Shown here piece by piece: positions 41,461-48,251 of a stretch of 48,251 nt of DNA; position 1 is the stretch's first letter, and each line of letters starts with the position of its first letter. The DNA comes from Candidatus Adlerbacteria bacterium. GTDB lineage: Bacteria; Patescibacteriota; Minisyncoccia; Phycocordibacterales; SBAW01. The position numbers were made by a program, and so were the translations under genes. The notes below the pieces were generated by a model. That model saw only the letters and a program-made list of their open reading frames with translations, had not been told where the DNA came from and did no database searches. Location of the stretch: assembly GCA_003135635.1 (NCBI GenBank), contig PLCJ01000003.1, positions 117,087-165,337 of the forward strand, written 5' to 3'.

Positions 41461-42147
41461 CTATATTTTTTCTTTGAGCGCGCGCAAATGAACACGAGGA
41501 TCACCGTGTGCAAAAATCGCTGACCCTACCACCAGTCGTGTTGCTCCAGCGCCAAGAAGCTCTTTGATAATATCTTCCCTTACGCCGCCATCAATTTGTA
41601 TGGGAAGGGTGGGATACGTGGCTTTAAGTTCTCTAATAAGTGTAAGCGCGTGCTTATCAAACGGCTCACCCTGGCGTCCGATTTCTGCAATACCCATTAC
41701 TTGAACATAATCAAAAAGACCTTCAAAGGGAGTGAGCGCTCTGGGCGAAGCGGTAGAAGTAAGTGCCACTCCAACTACTATTGGATAGGCACTTTGCCGA
41801 CTGGCCTTAAGAGCGTTTAGTGCTATGGATGCATCGGGGCTCTCTGCATGAATAACGATTCGAGAAGCTCCTGCACTCACCCACTCCCCAGCATCGCGTG
41901 CACTTTTTACCACCATGAGATCTATTTCAAAATTAAATTCTTCCCGCAAGGGAAGTGCCTCGCTGCCCGAGCATATTGCGGAAAATTCTTCAGAGCCTTG
42001 GGGTGTGTAGGGCCAAGAATACTCGGGAGTAAATATTCCATCAACGACATCAAGCTGTACCGTGGGCGCGATACCCACGACCTGCTTAAGCTGCAGTGTT
42101 ATTTCGGTAAGCGATTTTTGCAAAATCGCTGGAATAAGATCAGCCAT
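41461..42147 (-). CDS. rpe: Ribulose-phosphate 3-epimerase-like protein
   Basis: TIM-barrel protein of the ribulose-phosphate 3-epimerase family, 228 residues, from ATG 42147 (MADLIPAILQKSL). IQIDGGVREDIIKELLGAGATRLVVGSAIF is clear family sequence with D186. Two histidines that bind the catalytic metal in standard Rpe appear replaced: Q31 in VQLDVVDG (usually HxDxxDG) and D76 in FEIDLMVV (usually DxHLM). The phosphate-loop MSVNPGFGGQ is also altered (MGIAEIGRQGEPF). It may use a different metal set-up or act on another substrate. It overlaps the rpiB stop by 8 bases. Confidence 0.8.
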   Translation of the reverse strand: MADLIPAILQKSLTEITLQLKQVVGIAPTVQLDVVDGIFTPEYSWPYTPQGSEEFSAICSGSEALPLREEFNFEIDLMVVKSARDAGEWVSAGASRIVIHAESPDASIALNALKASRQSAYPIVVGVALTSTASPRALTPFEGLFDYVQVMGIAEIGRQGEPFDKHALTLIRELKATYPTLPIQIDGGVREDIIKELLGAGATRLVVGSAIFAHGDPRVHLRALKEKI

Positions 42148-42586
42148 GATCAAGCTTTGCGATGCGGCGAAGATGCCGCTCAGCGCCAGAAAAAGCTGTC
42201 TCAAGCCAGATGCGCGTGGCGGCCAGCGCCTCCTCAGGCGAAAGAAAACGCGCAGCCAGCGAGAGAATATTGCAGTCATTGTGCTCGCGGGAAAGCCGAA
42301 GAATATCGAGAGATCCTCCGTAATACACTGCTGCCCGCGCGCCGGGGACTCGGTTTGCCGCTACCGCTTCCCCTTCTCCCGAAGCACCAATCACGATACC
42401 TATACGATCTTTTTCTTGTGCTACTTTTTTTGCAAGCGGGATGATGTAGTCGGGATAATCATCCAGAGGGTCAAGCGTGTGGGGTCCCAGGTCCTCAATG
42501 TCATGGCCGTCTTGCTGCAGATGTTTTAGGAGAAACTCTTTCAGAGCAAATCCCGCATGATCAGAAGCAACGTAGATTTTTTTCAT
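42140..42586 (-). CDS. rpiB: Ribose-5-phosphate isomerase B
   Basis: Interconverts ribose 5-phosphate and ribulose 5-phosphate. 148 residues from ATG 42586 (MKKIYVASDHAGFALK); a longer upstream reading overlaps the pilin gene. ASDHAG with D9/H10, DYPDY, GASGEGEAVAANR around residue 73, and SREHNDCN. The usual E. coli active-site Cys (CGTGIG) is absent and a Glu is in the GEGEA loop, as in the mycobacterial RpiB type that uses Glu. Related sugar isomerase families (RpiB/LacA/LacB) are alternatives. It is translationally coupled to the following epimerase. Confidence 0.9.
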   Translation of the reverse strand: MKKIYVASDHAGFALKEFLLKHLQQDGHDIEDLGPHTLDPLDDYPDYIIPLAKKVAQEKDRIGIVIGASGEGEAVAANRVPGARAAVYYGGSLDILRLSREHNDCNILSLAARFLSPEEALAATRIWLETAFSGAERHLRRIAKLDHG

Positions 42587-42594
42587 AGTACACT

Positions 42595-43116
42595 TCAGCA
42601 ACCACCACTCCACGGTCCGGTGCCCAGATAAATTGAAGGGGTTCCTCCACCTCCACTGGTCCAACCTCGGACAGTATCGATCAAATTAGAAGAGAAATCA
42701 CTAAAGTTTTCAGGGGTGCGCCATATAAGGATGCAGTAATTGCTGCCCGTGGCATCTGAAAGATATAAATACCCAGCATCTCCCGTAGCGCCACTTGGAT
42801 CTTTAGGAGGAGTAGGGAGATACGCTTGCAGTGCCGCCGTAAGGTTCGCTGCATTTGGATTTGTGATTGCAGTGCCGCTATATGCAGGAGAATCAAATGA
42901 TGCCCACGTAGCGACGATAGGATAGTGACCGTTATCATTGTTATACATTTCGACCGCTGATTGTATGGTGCTGAGGTCAGAGGTTCGCCGTACGTCCCGA
43001 GCTTTTATGCGCGCACTATTAAGTGATACCAATACAATGGAAGCCAAAATGCCGATGATGGCGATAACGACAAGCAGTTCGATAAGGGTGAAACCTTTTG
43101 ACAATTTATAGCTCAT
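42595..43116 (-). CDS. Type IV prepilin-like protein
   Basis: 173 residues. Signal MSYKLSKG|FTLIELLVVIAIIGIL with cleavage after G8, then SIVLVSLNSARIKARDVRRTSDL, nearly identical to the 40976 pilin over the helix but different beyond it. The globular domain (SAVEMYNNDNGHYPIV ... AALQAYLPTPPKDP) has the general pseudopilin/GspG-like look; two Cys. It lies between gap (15 bases upstream) and rpiB (8 bases downstream), all on one strand. Confidence 0.92.
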   Translation of the reverse strand: MSYKLSKGFTLIELLVVIAIIGILASIVLVSLNSARIKARDVRRTSDLSTIQSAVEMYNNDNGHYPIVATWASFDSPAYSGTAITNPNAANLTAALQAYLPTPPKDPSGATGDAGYLYLSDATGSNYCILIWRTPENFSDFSSNLIDTVRGWTSGGGGTPSIYLGTGPWSGGC

Positions 43117-43131
43117 ACAATCTTGGTGTCA

Positions 43132-44148
43132 CTACAAAACATACTTCCCCATCTCAATAATATGTCGCAGAAGTGTATGCGCATACCCCATTTCATTATC
43201 ATACCAGGCAAGGACTTTCACTAATGTGCCTCCCACAACCCGGGTGAGCGCGAGGTCGGCAATGCTCGCGTGTGGATTGCCGATGACATCGGAGGATACC
43301 CAAGGTTCGCGCGTGGTAGTAAAAATCCCTTGCCAACGTTTCTCCCCGGCAGCTTTTTCCAATATGTTATTTATCTCTTCGGCTGTGGTAGTGCGCTTGA
43401 TGACACAGGTAATGTCAGCAAGAGAACCCGCAATGACGGGTACGCGCACGGCAATACCATCAAATTTTCCCGCAAGAGCGGGGTATGCTTTTGTCACCGC
43501 GATCGCTGCACCCGTTGAAGAGGGGGCCATGTTGTGTGCTGCGGCTCTACCGCGGCGCAGGTCATCCCCCTTAACAGGCGAGTCAACAAGGGATTGGGTA
43601 GCGGTATAGGCATGCGTCGTATTGAGTATCGCCTTTTCTATTCCGAAAGCTTCATCAAGAATCGCAATGACGGGGCTTGCAGCGTTAGTGGTGCAGGAGG
43701 CGTTTGAGGTTATGGTGGAGGTCGCGAAATTCTCTTCGTTTACTCCGATCAGTACCGTGGCGGCACCCGGCATCTCGTCTTTGGCAGGGGCTGAGATGAC
43801 TACTCGCTTTGCGCCAGCGCTGAGATGCATGCTTGCTTTTTCAAAGCTATCAAAGGCGCCTGTTGATTCCAAGGCGACATCAATCTGGAGATTTCTCCAG
43901 GGTAATGTCTTTGGGTCTTTTTCTTGCGTAAAGGAAATTTTTTTGCCCTCAATGATAAGGGCTTCTGGTTGTGTGCTCACGGAAAAGGGTGCAGTACCAT
44001 ACACGCTGTCGTATTTAAGGAGATAGGCAAGAGTAGTGAGATCCCCGAGATCGTTAATGGCGACAATGTCTATGTCGCTCTCAGCAATCGCTGCGCGCAA
44101 GAAGCACCGTCCGATGCGTCCGAATCCATTTATCGCAACTCGTGTCAT
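43132..44148 (-). CDS. gap: Glyceraldehyde-3-phosphate dehydrogenase
   Basis: Oxidises glyceraldehyde 3-phosphate to 1,3-bisphosphoglycerate in glycolysis. 338 residues. Rossmann start MTRVAINGFGRIGR, the cofactor-selecting D33 (AINDLGD), catalytic C152 in SNASCTTNAASP, base H179 in THAYTATQS, PSSTGAA, and WYDNEMGYAH near the end. First gene of gap-pilin-rpiB-rpe, with a perfect TATAAT nine bases before its ATG. pgk is not in the window. Confidence 0.96.
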   Translation of the reverse strand: MTRVAINGFGRIGRCFLRAAIAESDIDIVAINDLGDLTTLAYLLKYDSVYGTAPFSVSTQPEALIIEGKKISFTQEKDPKTLPWRNLQIDVALESTGAFDSFEKASMHLSAGAKRVVISAPAKDEMPGAATVLIGVNEENFATSTITSNASCTTNAASPVIAILDEAFGIEKAILNTTHAYTATQSLVDSPVKGDDLRRGRAAAHNMAPSSTGAAIAVTKAYPALAGKFDGIAVRVPVIAGSLADITCVIKRTTTAEEINNILEKAAGEKRWQGIFTTTREPWVSSDVIGNPHASIADLALTRVVGGTLVKVLAWYDNEMGYAHTLLRHIIEMGKYVL

Positions 44149-44157
44149 ATGTGATTC

Positions 44158-44163
44158 ATTATA
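44158..44163 (-). promoter_or_regulatory. gap -10 element
   Basis: Minus-strand perfect TATAAT, nine bases before the gap ATG, just after the stop of the giant surface gene (44172). No clear -35. Confidence 0.55.
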
Positions 44164-44171
44164 TAGCTCTT

Positions 44172-47100
44172 TTAATTTCCGCTTGGGGTGGTTGTTCCTG
44201 TGCCACTAATCGTTGTAGTTGCACTGCTCGTGTTATTTGCATTGGGATCAATGATGTTCACGGTGCGTGTTGCTGTAGCGATGTTTCCTGCTTGGTCGGT
44301 AGCGCTGTAGAGAATACTGTGGGTACCTGCTGCGGAGGTGTCTATATGTATTTGATCTGGAGTCGTCGTTGCTCCCCCATCCAGCGAAACACTGTAGCCG
44401 AGGTTTGGATCTGTGGAATCCACGACGGTGGCACCAAGATCGATGTAGCTTTCTCCAATGTTAAGTGTCGCAGGGTTATTCCCCTTTATGGTGATGGTGG
44501 GCGGGGTGGTGCCGGTTGAAGTTCCTGCGCTACTGCTGCTTGGAGTACTTTGCGTGTTGGATGCCATTGCAAGGAGTGTTTGGAGTTGCGTTTCAGTGAC
44601 ACACGTAGCACCGAGGCAGAGTTTTTGTGCATATACGGTGTCGGCGGTAATGGTTTGCGCAAAAACAGTATTGAATACTCCAACACTTGCATGTACCGCA
44701 AGACCGAGCTCTCGCACGCCATTTTGTGTAATACCGCTGAGCGCCCCAAGCGCTCCGGAGAGTGCACTTTGAAGGCTTGCACTTGCTGAGGCAAATGGAC
44801 CAGCGATAAGAGCTTGGGGAGTTGTTGTTGCGCTAGAGGAGGCAATTATTTGTGCAAGTGCAAGAGTATTGAGACCTGGCTGTGGATTTATAAATACATC
44901 GATGGTACTGCTGGTTGCAATCGTGGGATATGGTTGCAGCGCCACGCCTACTGACTGATCAAGCAGCTCCCCCTTCATACCAATGCCGGGCTGAGATGAG
45001 AGTGTAATACGATCACCTACATTGATGGGTCCGTTTTCCAGATTCACCTTAACCGGTACACGACCGGAAAGTGCAACGGGGCGCGTTGAAGTAGATACTG
45101 TGCCAAGCAGTACTCCTGGATTTGTTGATACTACTCCAAGAAATGTAGTAGTTGCTGCACTTGCTCTCATAATAAACTCTGGGTTATTTGGATCAAAGGT
45201 GACAATATCACCCGAAGCAAGAGAGAGATCGACCGTCGAGTACACTTCTGCAATGTCAACGCCAGCAGTGAAGTTAGATGAGTCACCTTCAACTAATCCT
45301 GCGGTACTGGCACATTGGCCAGTTTGTCCTCCACCAGGACCCTTAGCAGCACAGATAGAACCAACCACCGTAAGTGTTGCCAGAGGTGTTGAGGTGCCGA
45401 TGCCGACGTTGCCTCGCGCTGTGCCCCCGCTAGTGTCGCCTAAAATAACATTACCCGCTGTGCCGCCGCCATTGGGAGCACCACCAGTGATATAGATATT
45501 CCCTCCGTTGCCTGCGGCGCCATTCCCGCCTACCCCACCCAATAACTCAACAATACCCGCAGCTCCTGCAGACGTTAGTCCAAAACCACCACCACCAGCC
45601 GTCAAGGTAAGGTTGCCGCCTTGTCCGCCAAAAGAAGAGGTGCCTCCGCCTGATCCGCCTTGTCCACCAGTTAGAGCGAAAGTGCCGCCTGTTCCGCCAA
45701 AACCGTTGGTTGGTGTTCCAGTGATATTACCGCCCAATCCGGTTGTCAGAGTTATACCACCACCTTGGCCACCAATAGCATTAGATCCGCTAAAGGAAGT
45801 GTCACCGCCACCAGCGAGGCCGCTAATTAACTGTGTTGTTCCTGTGCTTCCAGTTGATATACTATTCGCCGCACGATTCGGAGGTGTTAGGTTGAGTGTT
45901 CCCAAGAGTGTTGTTTGTCCGGTTACGGCCAAGGTGCCTGTTGCGGTAATATTTGCTGCAGTTAAGTTTCCAGAGAAGAAGCTATTACCTTGCACAGAGA
46001 GTGTTGCGAAGGGAGTCGTGGTACCAATGCCGACGTTGCCTGCAAAATAGTTATTATCAGAAGATCCAGCTTGATAAATTCCAAAAGGATTTGTTATTCC
46101 TGATCCTGCCTGGGCATCTATATACACTCCATAGTCATTGGTGATCGCTCCCGGAACACCTCCACCTCGCACCCACAATCCTCGATAATTAGTGATAAGA
46201 TTCCCCGAACCCACCGCCGGAGTTTCGGCTTGAAATGTCGATGCATCCGTCGAAGATGCAAGTGTGCCGTCAACAGCAATATTTGCAGTAACTGCGCTCA
46301 TCTGCGTTGCGAGATATCCAACACTGGCATTTTCTGCAACATAGCGGTTAGTGATTGACCCACCACGCACAGTCAGAGTCAGATTGCCTGTTGCCGTTGG
46401 GCCCATTACGCTAAAGGAGTTCAATCCCTGTGAAGTCGCGCCCGCGCTTGCGCCTCCGTTATATACCGCAGTAAGGGCGCCAGCACGGATTGGATTTGTG
46501 GCAGCACTCGTCGTTCCAACAACGAATGTATCCCTATTATTCACTGCTGGCGAACTACCGCTTCCGACAATAGGAATGCCAATTGTTGAATATGAGAGTG
46601 GAGATCCTAGGTTCGTAATCCAGACATTTCCGTTTACTGAGAGCGTTTGGCTCGGAGTTGAAGAACCAATACCGACGTTGCCAGAGGTGTCTATGCGCAT
46701 GCGCTCTGTATTGTTAGTGCCAAAAACCATCGGAGAGTTGGTAAATGTTCCGACGCCAAAAATCGCGCCGTTTTGCGGTTGAGCAAGAATCAACGCTGCA
46801 TTGGTCATTGAGTTGCTAAGGAGAGTTTCGCTGTATGACGGACCGTGGACACGAAAATCAAGAGTCGCACCAGCTCCTGTACCACTCATGACACCAACAT
46901 TACTGATGATTCTCCCCGCATTGTTGCCATTTGAAAATTGCGTGCTGAACATAAGCGTTGTCGATGCAACAATATTTAACATACTTACCGGGTTTGTCGT
47001 CCCGATGCCGACATTGCCGTTATTAGCAACTATAAAGTTCGTAGCAGTAGATGATCCCACTACGAATTGTGGGGTACCAGCCGCAAGACCATTTGCGTTT

Positions 47101-48251
47101 ACTGAAAGAAGTCCCCAGGGAGTTGTGGTTCCGATACCGACAAAACCTAATCCTGAGTTATTGTTGTTATAAATATTATTTCCATTGAGCGTCCAGTAGT
47201 TTGTGCCTCCACAGCTGGAACCCGTACCACTTACCAGACCCGATGAATCTGCCTGTAAACATTGCGTCGAGCCGGTGACGTTGAGCGTCGTGTTGCCGGA
47301 GACTGAGAGCGTACCGGTGGCGACGACGTTTGCTGCGGTCAAGTTCCCGGAGAAGAATCCATTACCTTGGACTGCCAAGGTGGTGAAGGGAGAGGTGGTG
47401 CCAATCCCGACGTAGCCGGAGGAATTGATGGTCATTCTTGTAGTCGCCGTGGTATTGCCGTTCGTCGCAAAATTGAGCGCGCCACCTCCATCGGTTCCGA
47501 GGACCGCGCCGCCGATCGCCGTACGGATATACAAGCTCGAGTTCACATTGTCAGAAAGCGCGAGTGCGATGCCGCCCGATGCGCCCACCGCCGCAATCTC
47601 TCCCGCGACCGGCGGATTGCCGCCAACAGTGAGTGGGCTACTTGGGCTCGCCGTACCAATGCCCACATTCCCTTCCACAATCAAACCATTTGTTGGTGCT
47701 GCAGTGTTGTAGTCAGCACCGATTGATTGACCGCCTGAGACCGTGAGTTTTGAGAGGGGTGTGGTGGTGCCGATGCCGACATTGCTACTACCTTCATCGG
47801 CGAGAGCTATATTACGATAAGCAACACCTCCGCTTAAAGCATCTATGTGTAAAACATTACCCCCATAGAACATACCGGCATAAGTTGTAGGACTTGCTGA
47901 TGAGTTGGGATCAACACCAAGAGTGACATATGTATTACTACTGCCCTGATAGATACCTCCTACTACTTGCAACGCACCAATGGGTGTCGTCGTGCCTATG
48001 CCGACGTTGCCACCGCCAGATTGCAGGATCAAATTGTTCCACTGAGAGAATCCTGCGCTATATGCCGATAGTCGTGTGAATGTATTACCTGTAGTCGCTC
48101 CTGTATCAATTAATAGTCCCGACCCAGAAGCACCATTGGCATAATCGCTTGTGGTAAATCGAGCGATACCAAAATCACCAGCCCCTTGAACCTGTAATTT
48201 TGTGTTTGGCAACGTCGTCCCAATCCCCACATTGCCTCCCAGAGTTGCCAG
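44172..48251 (-). CDS. Giant VGIGTT-repeat surface protein, C-terminal part (5' end beyond window)
   Basis: At least 1,359 codons with no start inside the window; the GTG at 48230 is an internal Val of a repeat. Ten copies of a unit NVGIGTTTPxxxLxVxG are spaced along the first two-thirds, like those in phage tail-fibre and bacterial adhesin shafts. A Gly-rich section (GGxGGxGG type) follows. Then comes a conserved domain with AGLVEGDSSNFTAGVDIAEVYSTVD and SGRVPVKVNLENGPINVGDRITLSS, resembling the region next to S74-type endosialidase chaperones, though no S74 catalytic dyad was identified. A C-terminal DUF5011-like Ig fold (GESYIDLGATVVDS ... HSILYSATDQAGNIATATRTV) ends in a Thr/Ser-rich tail without a membrane helix. 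Confidence 0.85.
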   Translation of the reverse strand: MATLGGNVGIGTTLPNTKLQVQGAGDFGIARFTTSDYANGASGSGLLIDTGATTGNTFTRLSAYSAGFSQWNNLILQSGGGNVGIGTTTPIGALQVVGGIYQGSSNTYVTLGVDPNSSASPTTYAGMFYGGNVLHIDALSGGVAYRNIALADEGSSNVGIGTTTPLSKLTVSGGQSIGADYNTAAPTNGLIVEGNVGIGTASPSSPLTVGGNPPVAGEIAAVGASGGIALALSDNVNSSLYIRTAIGGAVLGTDGGGALNFATNGNTTATTRMTINSSGYVGIGTTSPFTTLAVQGNGFFSGNLTAANVVATGTLSVSGNTTLNVTGSTQCLQADSSGLVSGTGSSCGGTNYWTLNGNNIYNNNNSGLGFVGIGTTTPWGLLSVNANGLAAGTPQFVVGSSTATNFIVANNGNVGIGTTNPVSMLNIVASTTLMFSTQFSNGNNAGRIISNVGVMSGTGAGATLDFRVHGPSYSETLLSNSMTNAALILAQPQNGAIFGVGTFTNSPMVFGTNNTERMRIDTSGNVGIGSSTPSQTLSVNGNVWITNLGSPLSYSTIGIPIVGSGSSPAVNNRDTFVVGTTSAATNPIRAGALTAVYNGGASAGATSQGLNSFSVMGPTATGNLTLTVRGGSITNRYVAENASVGYLATQMSAVTANIAVDGTLASSTDASTFQAETPAVGSGNLITNYRGLWVRGGGVPGAITNDYGVYIDAQAGSGITNPFGIYQAGSSDNNYFAGNVGIGTTTPFATLSVQGNSFFSGNLTAANITATGTLAVTGQTTLLGTLNLTPPNRAANSISTGSTGTTQLISGLAGGGDTSFSGSNAIGGQGGGITLTTGLGGNITGTPTNGFGGTGGTFALTGGQGGSGGGTSSFGGQGGNLTLTAGGGGFGLTSAGAAGIVELLGGVGGNGAAGNGGNIYITGGAPNGGGTAGNVILGDTSGGTARGNVGIGTSTPLATLTVVGSICAAKGPGGGQTGQCASTAGLVEGDSSNFTAGVDIAEVYSTVDLSLASGDIVTFDPNNPEFIMRASAATTTFLGVVSTNPGVLLGTVSTSTRPVALSGRVPVKVNLENGPINVGDRITLSSQPGIGMKGELLDQSVGVALQPYPTIATSSTIDVFINPQPGLNTLALAQIIASSSATTTPQALIAGPFASASASLQSALSGALGALSGITQNGVRELGLAVHASVGVFNTVFAQTITADTVYAQKLCLGATCVTETQLQTLLAMASNTQSTPSSSSAGTSTGTTPPTITIKGNNPATLNIGESYIDLGATVVDSTDPNLGYSVSLDGGATTTPDQIHIDTSAAGTHSILYSATDQAGNIATATRTVNIIDPNANNTSSATTTISGTGTTTPSGN
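45370..48251 (-). repeat. VGIGTT coding repeats
   Basis: Ten degenerate copies of a coding motif around GGCAACGTYGGYATYGGYAC (minus strand) at irregular spacing, near 45.4, 46.0, 46.7, 47.0, 47.1, 47.4, 47.65, 47.8, 48.0 and 48.2 kb. These are protein-level repeats, not a CRISPR array. Confidence 0.85.

Noticed and set aside
41440-41480. CCTT-AAA-AAGG followed by T residues after the 40976 pilin
   Set aside because: A four-base-pair stem is too weak to call a terminator with confidence.
44458-47726. Several long plus-strand open frames opposite the giant surface protein
   Set aside because: They arise from the Gly/Thr/Ser-rich repeats on the minus strand, give Pro/Val-rich low-complexity products with no family resemblance, and have no start signals.
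45370-48251. Repeated 17-20 base sequence that could suggest a CRISPR array
   Set aside because: Copies are degenerate, irregularly spaced, and in frame with a single protein; there are no uniform spacers or cas genes.

Overview
The window is a dense stretch of bacterial chromosome that looks like Candidate Phyla Radiation DNA (Patescibacteria, most likely a Parcubacteria-type lineage). The indications are pared-down core proteins (ThrRS without TGS, PheRS without its tRNA-binding appendages, half-length EF-Ts, an SMC without a recognisable hinge), two prepilins of the GFTLIELLVVIAIIGILAS type, Parcubacteria-style Tyr/Asn/Pro-rich and VGIGTT-repeat surface proteins, and very short intergenic spaces. 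No phage, transposon or CRISPR array is visible. The lineage is inferred from these traits, not from a marker-gene tree.

Layout. 1-8016 (minus): rpsP, khpA, trmD, then a separate promoter and structured leader driving a single open frame that fuses RpoB to RpoC and leaves the window at base 1. 8102-10054 (plus): RNase R, divergent from rpsP and ending one base from the end of smc. 10056-14814 (minus): rnhB, rpmF, a NusB-Nudix fusion, rnc and smc. 14870-19765 (plus): dnaE and thrS. 19845-24476: a surface block with a class-D/E-like sortase, a secreted orphan of higher GC, a Tyr/Asn/Pro-rich protein with a VPYTG-TM tail, and a divergent membrane-anchored CARDB-like protein. 24491-29261 (minus): pheS, pheT, gyrB. 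29348-31272 (plus): a family 2 glycosyltransferase and a membrane-anchored thioredoxin-like protein. 31278-34193 (minus): rpmE, prfA, rpsB, tsf, a small membrane protein and tRNA-Thr(UGU). 34235-36279 (minus): rplY and a secreted coiled-coil plus lytic-transglycosylase-like protein. 36326-44148: a sugar-phosphate block with class II aldolase, a PfkB kinase, a split transketolase, an epimerase-like protein, RpiB and GAPDH, interleaved with a guanylate kinase and two prepilins. 44172-48251 (minus): the C-terminal part of a giant VGIGTT-repeat surface protein that runs off the right edge.

How the genes work together. The information-processing genes cover transcription (rpoBC, nusB), translation (r-proteins, prfA, tsf, pheST, thrS, trmD), RNA decay (rnc, rnr, rnhB) and replication/segregation (dnaE, gyrB, smc). 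The metabolic block carries lower glycolysis and the non-oxidative pentose-phosphate interconversions. The surface genes point to elaborate attachment machinery: pili, sortase and large repeat proteins.

Regulation. Many genes that begin a transcription unit have no Shine-Dalgarno sequence. Instead they have a -10-like hexamer, often exactly TATACT, 6-10 bases before the ATG, which predicts leaderless mRNAs. fba and the pfkB-family kinase share one palindromic AGTATATACT between their start codons. The sortase and its secreted neighbour instead have clear Shine-Dalgarno leaders.
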